DNA of 8,860 nt. Source: SZAS-18 sp031370675 (GTDB lineage: Bacteria > Verrucomicrobiota > Verrucomicrobiia > Chthoniobacterales > SZAS-18). This document shows positions 1 to 6,517 of this stretch, piece after piece. How positions within the stretch are numbered: the stretch's first letter is position 1; every line of letters starts with the position of its first letter. The position numbers were made by a program, and so were the translations under genes. The notes below the pieces were generated by a model. It was not told the origin of the DNA and did no database searches. It was given only the letters and a program-made list of their open reading frames with translations. The DNA is taken from the NCBI GenBank assembly GCA_031370675.1, contig JANMQT010000164.1, positions 1 to 8,860 of the forward strand, written 5' to 3'.

Positions 1-1
1 C

Positions 2-922
2 ATGTTCCCCTACCTGATCAAACGCCTGCTCGGCCTGGCGCCGACGCTGATCATTGTGGCGGTGCTGGTGTTTCTCTTCGTCCACCTGCTCCCCGGCGAT
101 CCCGCGCGGCTTGCCGCCGGGCCGGACGCGCCGCCCGAAACGGTCGAGCTCATTCGCAAGGATCTTGGCCTCGATCGATCCATCCCGGAACAATTTGTGC
201 GCTTTGTTTCCGGCGCCGTGCGGGGCGACTTCGGCAAATCCATCCGCACCCGACGTTTGGTCTCCACGGAAATCGCCGAGCGATTCTGGCCGACGTTCTG
301 GCTCACTTTCTGGAGCATGGCGTGGTCGGTCACCGTCGGACTGACGATCGGAACGGTGGCAGCCGTCTGGCGTAATCGCTGGCCGGATCGACTCGGTATG
401 ATCCTCGCGATTTCCGGCATCTCGTTCCCCGCCTTCGCGCTCGGCATGGTGTTGATGGAAATTTTCGCGGTGCAGCTCGGCTGGTTGCCCGCGCTCGGCG
501 CCGGCAGCTGGAATCACTACATCCTGCCATCGCTCACGCTGGGCGCGGCCGTGGCCGCCATCATGGCGCGCTTCACGCGCTCGTCCTTCGTCGAAATCCT
601 GCAGGAGGACTACGTGCGCACCGCGCGCGCCAAGGGCCTCTCCGAGCCAATCGTGGTGATCAAGCACGCCCTGCGCAATGCCCTCATTCCGGTCGTGACC
701 ATGATGGGTCTCCAATTCGGTTTCCTGCTCGGCGGCTCCATCGTGGTGGAAAAGGTCTTCAACTGGCCCGGCATGGGCCGGCTGCTGGTCGATGCGGTCG
801 ACATGCGCGACTTCCCCGTCATCCAGGCCTCCGTGTTGCTGTTCTCGCTCGAATTCATCCTCATCAATCTCATCGTCGATCTGCTCTACGGGCTCATCAA
901 TCCGACGATTCGTTATAAATGA
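2..922 (+). CDS. gsiC: ABC transporter permease, GsiC/DppB type (glutathione or dipeptide import)
   Basis: Inner-membrane permease subunit of a peptide-class ABC importer. It forms the translocation channel together with the permease encoded next to it. The 306-residue product starts with the membrane-inserting MFPYLIKRLLGLAPTL segment, followed by the family's LLPGDPAR motif (29-36). Further hydrophobic segments lie near 100-122, 132-160, 172-190, 228-250 and 275-298. The EAA coupling loop that contacts the ATPase is at about 202-231 (EDYVRTARAKG, then HALRNALIPV). The C-terminus reads INPTIRYK. Length and these blocks match my memory of E. coli GsiC closely, more so than generic DppB, so glutathione is the favoured substrate; this comparison was not computed. 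The ATG at position 2 gives exactly the family length. The stop overlaps the next gene's start (ATGA), which implies translational coupling. The ribosome binding site, ATPase and binding-protein genes would lie left of the window. Confidence 0.93.
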   Translation: MFPYLIKRLLGLAPTLIIVAVLVFLFVHLLPGDPARLAAGPDAPPETVELIRKDLGLDRSIPEQFVRFVSGAVRGDFGKSIRTRRLVSTEIAERFWPTFWLTFWSMAWSVTVGLTIGTVAAVWRNRWPDRLGMILAISGISFPAFALGMVLMEIFAVQLGWLPALGAGSWNHYILPSLTLGAAVAAIMARFTRSSFVEILQEDYVRTARAKGLSEPIVVIKHALRNALIPVVTMMGLQFGFLLGGSIVVEKVFNWPGMGRLLVDAVDMRDFPVIQASVLLFSLEFILINLIVDLLYGLINPTIRYK

Positions 923-1818
923 GCACGACGTCATCCACCGACTCCGCAGCTGCCGCGAGAACGGATTCCATCCGCACGCCGTGGGCGGAATTCTGGCGGA
1001 AATTCCGCCGGCAACCCGTGGCCCTGGCCTCGGGCGGGTTTGTTGCCCTGCTCGTGCTGGCCGCGATTTTTGCACCCTCGCTGGTGCCCTTCCACGCAGA
1101 GGATTTCTTTGACTATGACGCGCTCAACCATCCGCCGTCGTGGAAGCATTGGTTCGGGGTTGACCCGTTGGGCCGCGACATCTTCAGCCGCATCCTGGTG
1201 GGTGCGCGCATCTCGCTGGCCGCCGGTTTCATTTCCGTGGCGGTGGGCGCGGTCATCGGCACGCTGCTCGGACTCATCGCGGGATATTACGAGGGCTGGG
1301 CTGGCCGACTGATCATGCGCCTCTCCGACGTGCTCTTTGCGTTCCCCGGCATCCTGCTCGCCATCGGGATCGTGGCGATCCTCGGCAACGGGATGGTCAA
1401 TGTCGTGGTTGCGGTCGCAGTTTTTTCCATCCCGACCTTCGCGCGCCTGGTCCGCGGAAATGTGCTTTCGCTCAAGCACCTGACCTACATCGAGGCGCAG
1501 CACAGCATCGGCGCGCCGGACTGGACCATCATTCTGCGGCACATCCTGCCGGGAACCATGGCCACCGTGGTCGTCTATTTCACGATGCGCATCGGCACGT
1601 CGATCATCACGGCAGCGAGCCTGTCGTTCCTCGGCATGGGCGCGCAGCCTCCGACCCCCGAGTGGGGCGCAATGCTGAACGAGGCGCGCGCGGACATGGT
1701 CACGTCCCCGCACGTGGCGATCTTCCCGAGTCTGGCGATTTTCCTGACGGTGCTCGCCTTCAACGTGCTCGGCGACGGCCTGCGCGATTCGCTCGATCCG
1801 AAGATTGATCAGAAATAG
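919..1818 (+). CDS. gsiD: ABC transporter permease, GsiD/DppC type (glutathione or dipeptide import)
   Basis: Second permease of the same importer, 299 residues. A short Ser/Ala-rich cytoplasmic N-terminus is followed by RTPWAEFWRKFRRQ (19-32), which is characteristic of GsiD. The first membrane segment is at about 37-56. The FDYDALN...HWFGVDPLGRDIFSR block (64-91), conserved in DppC/GsiD periplasmic loops, comes next. Further membrane segments lie near 97-122, 140-172, 208-238 and 268-286. The EAA loop is near 188-215 (YIEAQHSIGAPDW, HILPG). The C-terminal LSFLGMGAQPPTPEWG (235-250) and GDGLRDSLDPK motifs are typical. The start codon overlaps the upstream stop in ATGA and has no separate Shine-Dalgarno, so translation probably depends on the upstream gene. 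It ends 21 bp from the convergent argS stop. The glutathione assignment rests on remembered similarity to E. coli GsiD; a di/oligopeptide substrate remains possible. Confidence 0.92.
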   Translation: MSTTSSTDSAAAARTDSIRTPWAEFWRKFRRQPVALASGGFVALLVLAAIFAPSLVPFHAEDFFDYDALNHPPSWKHWFGVDPLGRDIFSRILVGARISLAAGFISVAVGAVIGTLLGLIAGYYEGWAGRLIMRLSDVLFAFPGILLAIGIVAILGNGMVNVVVAVAVFSIPTFARLVRGNVLSLKHLTYIEAQHSIGAPDWTIILRHILPGTMATVVVYFTMRIGTSIITAASLSFLGMGAQPPTPEWGAMLNEARADMVTSPHVAIFPSLAIFLTVLAFNVLGDGLRDSLDPKIDQK

Positions 1819-1839
1819 CCGGGTCCGCCTGGCACGCGC

Positions 1840-3570
1840 CTACATGCGCTCGGGTACGGCGATCCCGAGCAGATCGAGGCCGGTGCGCAGCACGCGGGCC
1901 GTCAGTTCGCAGAGCGCCAAACGGGTGTCGCGCGTCGCGCCCTCGGATTTCAGCACGGGGCAGGCTTCATAGAACCCGTGAAAGACGTCGGAAAGCTCGT
2001 ACAGATAATGCGCCAGCAGGTTGGGACGAAAATCGTCGATGACCGCGGGCACGCTCTCGGCGAATTGCGCCAGCTTCTTGGCCAGCGCCAGCTCCGCGGG
2101 TTCCTGGAGCACCACCCGCTCGGGCGCGCGGAATTCGGCACCCGACCGCCGAAAGATCGAGCGGATGCGCACGTACGCATTTTGCAGGTACGGCGCGGTG
2201 TTGCCCTGGAACGACAGCATGCGGTCCCAGGCGAAAACGTAATCCGTCAGGCGGTGCTGCGAGAGCTCCGCGTACTTCACCGCGCCGAGTCCGATGATGC
2301 GCGCCGTCTCGGCGCGATCGCCCTCGGGCAGATCCGGGCTGCGCTCCGTGATGATCGCCGCGGCGCGCGTCTCGGCCTCGTCGAGCAGATCGCGCAAAGC
2401 GACGTTTTCGCCCGAGCGCGTGCGCATGATCTTGCGATCCTCGCCGAGGATGCTGCCAAACGTGATGTGCGTGATCGGCACGCGGATGCCCATCTGACGG
2501 GCCGCGGCGTTGATTTGCTCGAAGTGGAGCGCCTGCGGCGCGCCCACCACGTACCACAACTTCGTCCCGCCCCAATCGTTGACGCGCAGTTCGAGCGTGG
2601 CCAGGTCCGTGGTCGCGTAGTTGAACGCGCCATCGCGCTTGCGGATGATGGCGGGCTTCTCAGCGAGCTTCGGGTTGTCCGGGAAAAAGATGCAGATCGC
2701 CCCGTCGCTTTCGCGCGCGATGCCTTTCCCGATCAATTCCCCGACGAGCGGTGCCAGCCGCGGATTGAAATGGCTTTCCCCAAGCTGGAAATCAAAATGC
2801 ACGCCGAGTCGCGCGTAGATGCGATCGAGATCCTCGCAGGAAATGCGCACGCACTCGCGCCAGATGCCGACATTCTCCGGGTCGCCAGATTGCAACTTGG
2901 CCAGCTCCGCGCGGCAGCCGTCCGCGGCGGCAGGGTCGGTCTCGGCCGCCGTATTTGCCACCTGATAAATGCGCACGAGCTCGGCCAGCGGTCCGGCGGC
3001 AAGCCGCGTCCGATCGAGTGAGTTTTTCCAGCCGTAAATCACCTTGCCAAACTGCGTCCCCCAATCGCCGAGGTGATTGTCGGCGATGACCTTGTGGCCC
3101 AGAAAGCGGGCGACGCGCGCGAGACAATCGCCGATCAGCGTGCTGCGCAGATGCCCGACATGCATCGGCTTGGCGATGTTCGGGCTGCTGAAGTCGATCA
3201 CCACGGTCTCGGGCTTCTCCGCGGTCGGCACGCCGAGCTTGGTGTCATCCAGCAACGCGCGCGTCCGTGCCGCGAGAAATTCCGGCTTCAGCGTGAAATT
3301 GATGAAACCCGGCCCGGCAATCGTCGGCTCCGCGCTGATCCGGGCGAGTTCTGCATCGCCCTTCAGCTTTTCGACGATCTCCCCCGCGAGCGCGCGGGGA
3401 TTGACTTTGCGCGCCTTCGCGAGCGCCATGGCGGCATTGGCCTGATAATCGCCGAAGCGCGGGTCCGCCGCGGCGGTCACCGGCGCCGAAAAATCCGCCG
3501 GCGGCGGCTCCGGTAGCGCGTCGAGCGCGCGGCGCAGCGCGGCGGAAAGCAGCGAGGGAAGAGGAACCAT
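1840..3570 (-). CDS. argS: Arginyl-tRNA synthetase (class I)
   Basis: Cytoplasmic enzyme that attaches arginine to tRNA-Arg using ATP. The 576-residue length is essentially that of E. coli ArgS. The N-terminal additional domain with FGDYQANAAMALAK (39-52) precedes the catalytic core. The class I HIGH signature is HVGH (137-140) within SSPNIAKPMHVGHLRSTLIGD. It is followed by LGDWGTQFGK (167-176) and the YATTDLA block (318-324). The KMSKS-equivalent loop is the degenerate form usual for ArgRS, KIMRTRSGENV (380-390). The C-terminal DALR anticodon-binding domain starts near 455 (QGNTAPYLQNAYVRIRSI). The start at 3570 fits the family N-terminus, yet no Shine-Dalgarno precedes it. Instead the end of a long inverted repeat lies 4 bp upstream of the ATG. 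It may be co-transcribed with the ptsN-like gene 92 bp upstream. It ends convergently with the permease pair. Confidence 0.98.
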   Translation of the reverse strand: MVPLPSLLSAALRRALDALPEPPPADFSAPVTAAADPRFGDYQANAAMALAKARKVNPRALAGEIVEKLKGDAELARISAEPTIAGPGFINFTLKPEFLAARTRALLDDTKLGVPTAEKPETVVIDFSSPNIAKPMHVGHLRSTLIGDCLARVARFLGHKVIADNHLGDWGTQFGKVIYGWKNSLDRTRLAAGPLAELVRIYQVANTAAETDPAAADGCRAELAKLQSGDPENVGIWRECVRISCEDLDRIYARLGVHFDFQLGESHFNPRLAPLVGELIGKGIARESDGAICIFFPDNPKLAEKPAIIRKRDGAFNYATTDLATLELRVNDWGGTKLWYVVGAPQALHFEQINAAARQMGIRVPITHITFGSILGEDRKIMRTRSGENVALRDLLDEAETRAAAIITERSPDLPEGDRAETARIIGLGAVKYAELSQHRLTDYVFAWDRMLSFQGNTAPYLQNAYVRIRSIFRRSGAEFRAPERVVLQEPAELALAKKLAQFAESVPAVIDDFRPNLLAHYLYELSDVFHGFYEACPVLKSEGATRDTRLALCELTARVLRTGLDLLGIAVPERM

Positions 3571-3574
3571 TTAA

Positions 3575-3661
3575 AATTTCAGATTGATGATTTCAGATTT
3601 GGCGTCCGGTTCTGCGAACGCTCCCCCTAAATCTGCAATCTGAAATCGCAAATCTGAAATT
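3575..3661. repeat. Long AT-rich inverted repeat between the ptsN-like gene and argS
   Basis: Two 25-bp arms, 3575-3599 and 3637-3661, are reverse complements at 22 of 25 positions. The three mismatches are all in the centre of the arm. Each arm is itself two copies of the 11-mer AATCTGAAATY separated by 3 bases. A further partial copy (AAATCTG) lies at 3629-3635 and could pair with 3594-3600 in an alternative register. The 37-bp loop holds a small GTTC-TGC-GAAC hairpin at 3609-3619. The element fills the space between the ptsN-like stop codon (3663-3665) and the argS ATG (3568-3570), and it is strikingly AT-rich against the surrounding high GC. It could be a dispersed intergenic palindrome, a weak terminator for the upstream gene, or a structured argS leader. 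Only the repeat itself is directly shown. Confidence 0.9.
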
Positions 3662-3662
3662 G

Positions 3663-4133
3663 TCAGACGGTTTTCCCCGCCCGGTTCTCAAAGATGCCGA
3701 GAATTTCCTCGCTGGACTGGGCGGCACCCAAGGCTTCCCGGACGCCCTTGTCGTTCAGGAGCTTCGCGATCGCCGCCAGCGTGCGCAGGTGCACCTGAAA
3801 CTGGTTCTTCGGCACCACGAACAGCACGATGAATTTCACCGGCGCGTTGTCGAGCGACTCGAATTCGATGCCGTCCATGGAGCGCCCGAAAGCGGCGACG
3901 ACCTCGGTGACGCGTTCCGACGTGGCATGCGGGATGGCGATGCCAAAGCCGATGCCGGTGCTCATCGTTTCCTCGCGTTGCTTGAGTGCGGCGAGAATCG
4001 ATTCCTTGTCGGCCTCCTGAATCTTGCCGACGGAAACGAGCAATTCCATCAGCTCGACGATGGCGGACCAGCGTTCGGTCGCCTGCATGCGCGGCACGAT
4101 TTGCTGAGGCGTGAGAAGGTTAACCAGCGTCAT
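3663..4133 (-). CDS. PTS IIA domain protein, PtsN/fructose-IIA type
   Basis: Single-domain EIIA protein of the mannitol/fructose/nitrogen family, 156 residues. Such proteins accept a phosphoryl group from HPr or NPr on a histidine. They either pass it to a sugar EIIB or act as phosphorylation-dependent regulators (PtsN/EIIA-Ntr). The phosphorylation site is His69 in GIGFGIAIPHA (60-70). The second conserved histidine, His115, sits in the VHLRTLAAIAKLL helix (114-126). The VKFIVLFVVPK strand (99-109) is typical. No EIIB or EIIC domain is fused or adjacent, which favours a regulatory role, though partners may be elsewhere. The start at 4133 gives the normal N-terminus (LTPQQIV), but the bases upstream (CTTTCCC) are not a Shine-Dalgarno. 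It lies 90 bp after the release-factor-like gene and 92 bp before argS on the same strand. The exact subfamily cannot be settled here, so no symbol is given. Confidence 0.93.
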   Translation of the reverse strand: MTLVNLLTPQQIVPRMQATERWSAIVELMELLVSVGKIQEADKESILAALKQREETMSTGIGFGIAIPHATSERVTEVVAAFGRSMDGIEFESLDNAPVKFIVLFVVPKNQFQVHLRTLAAIAKLLNDKGVREALGAAQSSEEILGIFENRAGKTV

Positions 4134-4223
4134 GGGAAAGTGGGCGCGATGTTAGCGGGCGGAGGCGCCTTGGCAAGGGGGACGATGCCCGGACGCCGGG
4201 AAGAGTCGAGGAACATCCCAATC

Positions 4224-4628
4224 TCACTCTGAACCGGGCGAAGAGCGAAGTTTTTTCACCTCTGAACGGCGTTCTTTTGTCTCCCGGATCCGCCGCTTCA
4301 GGGAACGCGGCCGGGGCGAGCTGCGACGGCGCTCCAAAGCGCGCTGGGCCACGCGTTCCCGCCGCGCCGCCTCTTTGGTGTCGCGAATGCGCTCCAGCAT
4401 CCGCTCGCGGGCGAGGCGGCGGTTGGTGAGCTGCGACCGGCTGTCCTCGACCGTGACGCTCAGGCCGCTTGGCGCGTGACGCAGCGTGACGGACGTCGAG
4501 ACCTTGTTGACGTTCTGTCCGCCCGGCCCGGAGGAACGGGTAAAAGTCTCCTCAAAATCGTCGGCCCGATAGCCGAACCGCGCGAGTTCGTCGCGCCAGC
4601 GGGTGTCGGGGGCGGCATGCCGGTTCAT
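4224..4628 (-). CDS. Stand-alone GGQ peptide-chain-release-factor-like protein (ArfB / MTRFR-like)
   Basis: Small ribosome-associated hydrolase of 134 residues, predicted to cleave peptidyl-tRNA on stalled ribosomes or released large subunits. The RF-1 catalytic domain spans about 24-82 with SSGPGGQNVNK (32-42); the catalytic GGQ is at 36-38. RSQLTNRRLARERML follows. There are no codon-recognition domains. The C-terminal third is very basic (R/K-rich from about 85, with coiled helical character), comparable to the ArfB tail that enters the empty mRNA channel. Around the GGQ it reads more like the mitochondrial MTRFR (C12orf65) group than E. coli ArfB, which has a longer insert after GGQ; this is a judgement from memory. 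The reading frame is open upstream to 4844, but the ATG at 4628 is preferred. It directly follows the manA-like stop and has a GGAGG 10 bp upstream, the only clear ribosome binding site in the window. The gap to the upstream gene is 17 bp, so they are probably co-transcribed. Confidence 0.88.
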   Translation of the reverse strand: MNRHAAPDTRWRDELARFGYRADDFEETFTRSSGPGGQNVNKVSTSVTLRHAPSGLSVTVEDSRSQLTNRRLARERMLERIRDTKEAARRERVAQRALERRRSSPRPRSLKRRIRETKERRSEVKKLRSSPGSE

Positions 4629-4638
4629 GCGGGTGAAT

Positions 4639-4643
4639 CCTCC
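4639..4643 (-). promoter_or_regulatory. Shine-Dalgarno that fixes the release-factor-like start
   Basis: On the minus strand GGAGG reads at 4643-4639, ending 10 bases before the ATG at 4628. It lies between the preceding manA-type stop (4648-4646) and the start codon. It rules in the 4628 start over the longer open frame that extends into the upstream gene. Confidence 0.7.
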
Positions 4644-4645
4644 GA

Positions 4646-5599
4646 TCAGAACGGGATGGTGGTTCGCAGCAACTGCGTCTGCGGCTCGATCGGCGCCAAC
4701 TCGAGCGCGGGCAGCGTGGCAGGCACGAGGAAGAAATCGCCCGGCTCGAACGAGGTGCCGGCCGCATCCACGCGACCGGTCAACACCGTGAAGATCGCGA
4801 AGCGCGGTTCCGTGATCGCCCGGCGCGGCGCAATCAGATCCCATTTTTCCACGCGAAAAAATTCACACTCCACGAGCGTCTCTCCGGCGGGATGCTGGGG
4901 CTCCGGGGAAAAATCATCGAAGCGCATCGAACGCAAGGATTGGGCGATGTGCAAGGGACGCGGTTTGCCGTCCAATCCGACGCGGTTCCAATCGGACACG
5001 CGGTAAGTCGTGTCGCTGTTCTGCATGATCTCCACAATCACGTTGCCGCCGCCGATCGCGTGGAGTCGTCCGCTCGGAATGAAAAACGAGTCACCCTCGT
5101 GCACATGGAAGCGATGAACGAATTCCTCGGTGCGACCCTCCGCAATGCCCTGTTCGAACGCCTCGCGGGTCGTGCCTGGTCTCAGCCCAGCCAGAATTTC
5201 CGCGCCTGATTCGGTGTGCGTGACGTACCACATCTCGGTCTTGGTCTCGCCCCCCAGCTCACGCGCGACCGCGGCCGGCGGATGCACCTGCAAGGAGAGA
5301 ACTTCGTTCGCGTCGAGCAGCTTCAACAGCAGCGGGAAACGCGGCGCATCGGGCAAACCGGCGCCGAAGATCGCCTCGCGCTGGTCGGTCCACAATTCAT
5401 GCAGGGTCGAACCCTGGCACGGGCCGTCGTGGACAACGCTCTGCGCTTCCTCGCGATCGACGATTTCCCACGACTCGCCGACGAGCATCCCATGCGGAAG
5501 TCGCTTGTGATAAAGGACTTCCAGACGGCGGCCGCCCCAGACGCGCTCCATGAAAAGCGGTTCGAAGACAAGGGGCTGCTGGAGGATCACGGTCGACAT
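4646..5599 (-). CDS. manA: Mannose-6-phosphate isomerase, class I
   Basis: Zinc-dependent cupin enzyme interconverting mannose-6-phosphate and fructose-6-phosphate, which feeds GDP-mannose synthesis or mannose use. The 317-residue length matches the short Bacillus-type ManA rather than the roughly 390-residue E. coli enzyme. The N-terminal FMERVWGGRRL (16-26) and GESWEIVDRE (41-50) are family hallmarks. Predicted zinc ligands are Gln104 and His106 (LSLQVHP), Glu122 (KTEMWYV) and His180 (PSGRLHAIG). The substrate-binding Arg200 lies in TYRVSDWNR (198-206), and a second cupin-like barrel follows to the end. The start at 5599 gives the normal N-terminus, though the upstream bases are C-rich with no Shine-Dalgarno. 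The gap to the upstream TIGR04282 gene is 15 bp and to the downstream release-factor-like gene 17 bp, so these three probably form one transcript. No frame damage or missing key residue was seen. Confidence 0.95.
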   Translation of the reverse strand: MSTVILQQPLVFEPLFMERVWGGRRLEVLYHKRLPHGMLVGESWEIVDREEAQSVVHDGPCQGSTLHELWTDQREAIFGAGLPDAPRFPLLLKLLDANEVLSLQVHPPAAVARELGGETKTEMWYVTHTESGAEILAGLRPGTTREAFEQGIAEGRTEEFVHRFHVHEGDSFFIPSGRLHAIGGGNVIVEIMQNSDTTYRVSDWNRVGLDGKPRPLHIAQSLRSMRFDDFSPEPQHPAGETLVECEFFRVEKWDLIAPRRAITEPRFAIFTVLTGRVDAAGTSFEPGDFFLVPATLPALELAPIEPQTQLLRTTIPF

Positions 5600-5614
5600 G
5601 CGGGGGTGAAAAAA

Positions 5615-6265
5615 TTAGTTCCCGCGGATGCCGGAGTCACGCGGCGCGGCGAGCAGGACTTCGGCGCGGCGCCACTCCACCACCGTATCCACATCCGCGC
5701 GCGGCGACAGCGATTGATGTGTCAGGCCGAGCGATTCCAGCCGCGCGATCAATTCCGCGCGCGTCCGGCTGGTGCTCCATTCGATCGCCGTAAAGAGCGC
5801 CGGCTCCTCCCGCTTCAACGCCAGCAGGTAAAATCCGCCATCCTCGGACGGGCCGATGACCGCGTCCGTCTGGTCGAGCGCGGCGAACGCGGTGGCGAAC
5901 ATACGAGGATCGATCTCAATGCAATCACTCCCGATGATCGCGACACGCGCGCAACCATCGGCGAACGCCGCGCCGAAGGCCTGGGCCATGCGCGCGCCGA
6001 GGTCGCCCTCGCATTGCGGATGAAAAGTCGTGCCTGCGGGCACGCGCGGGGCGAGCCACGCTCGGATCGATTCCTCCGCGTGCTGCGGCGCGAAGCACAC
6101 GCGCAGCGGCTCGGCGGCCGGCAAATTTTCCAGTACGCGTTCGGCGAGACGGCGGTAGGCTTGCGCGGCCGCGGCCATGCCGAGCTCCGCGCCAAGTCGC
6201 GTTTTCACCTGTCCCGGGACCGGATCTTTCACGAAGATGAGGATGGTGGAGGAAATTCGAGTCAT
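5615..6265 (-). CDS. TIGR04282/DUF2064 family glycosyltransferase-like protein
   Basis: Cytoplasmic GT-A-fold protein of 216 residues, related to nucleotidyl- and glycosyl-transferases. Some members have been tied to arsenosugar biosynthesis; the substrate here is unknown. Motifs in order are the nucleotide-binding start TILIFVKDPVPGQVKTRL (7-24), GDLGARMAQAF (88-97), the metal-binding IGSDC (111-115), and DAVIGPSEDGGFYLLAL (134-150). A late DVDT (191-194) follows. The ATG at 6265 puts the first strand at the usual distance. The frame runs open upstream to 6475, but that part lies in a repeat element and resembles nothing in the family. An in-frame ATG at 6295, also inside the repeat, is a less likely alternative. 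No good Shine-Dalgarno is present: the left end of the repeat begins 7 bp upstream of the start. A TTGACG at 6313-6308 in the element is a possible -35 box, but its -10 partner is poor. It is the first gene of the manA run. Confidence 0.9.
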   Translation of the reverse strand: MTRISSTILIFVKDPVPGQVKTRLGAELGMAAAAQAYRRLAERVLENLPAAEPLRVCFAPQHAEESIRAWLAPRVPAGTTFHPQCEGDLGARMAQAFGAAFADGCARVAIIGSDCIEIDPRMFATAFAALDQTDAVIGPSEDGGFYLLALKREEPALFTAIEWSTSRTRAELIARLESLGLTHQSLSPRADVDTVVEWRRAEVLLAAPRDSGIRGN

Positions 6266-6271
6266 GCGGCC

Positions 6272-6303
6272 AGGAGCCTGTTGAAATACTGGCATGGCCC
6301 GCG
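6272..6303 (+). repeat. Left 32-bp terminal inverted repeat
   Basis: Exact reverse complement of 6518-6549. The outer edge is 7 bp from the TIGR04282 start codon, so this arm is the immediate leader of that gene. Confidence 0.95.
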
Positions 6304-6406
6304 CGAGCGTCAATTGGGCCGGATGGTGGTGGCGCGAGGAGGAATCGGGTTTCAATGAACCCGTGACCGACGAGCAACAGCGGCAGGCGGCCCAATTCAC
6401 GCTCGC
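6303..6406. repeat. Nested inverted repeat inside the MITE-like element
   Basis: Positions 6303-6321 and 6388-6406 (19 bp each, GCGAGCGTCAATTGGGCCG type) are reverse complements with one mismatch. Between them is a 6-bp-stem hairpin, CGGGTT/AACCCG, at 6346-6351 and 6358-6363. The left arm starts at the last base of the left terminal repeat. The left part of the element could therefore fold on itself or take part in the long end-to-end pairing. Confidence 0.8.
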
Positions 6407-6517
6407 CCTTGGGGTGGCGCCGCTTTTTGGTTTGGGCAGCGTCGCCGCGCTCGGGCAGGATCGCGTTGGATTCAACCGCTTCGCGCGCTCCTTGCCGAAG
6501 CCAAAAATCGACTGCCA

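Noticed and set aside
931..1713. A 260-codon minus-strand open frame over gsiD
   Set aside because: It is the antisense of a strongly conserved permease, with charged low-complexity translation; not a gene.
1819..1839. Possible bidirectional terminator in the 21-bp gap between gsiD and argS
   Set aside because: No stem longer than about 4-5 bp and no T-run; nothing supportable despite the convergent layout.
1978..3021. A 347-codon plus-strand open frame inside argS
   Set aside because: It is antisense to conserved ArgS motifs and resembles no known protein; a shadow.
4188..4200. CCCGG-ACG-CCGGG hairpin between the release-factor-like and ptsN-like genes
   Set aside because: The stem is only 5 bp and has no T-run on either strand, so it is not a convincing terminator. 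The rest of this 90-bp gap shows nothing clear.
4629..4844. N-terminal extension of the release-factor-like protein in the same open frame
   Set aside because: It overlaps the 3' part of manA and has no family similarity, while a good Shine-Dalgarno and ATG lie just after the manA stop.
5216..6358. A 380-codon plus-strand open frame over manA and the TIGR04282 gene
   Set aside because: Both underlying minus-strand genes have strong family motifs; this frame is Arg-rich and motif-free, a high-GC shadow.
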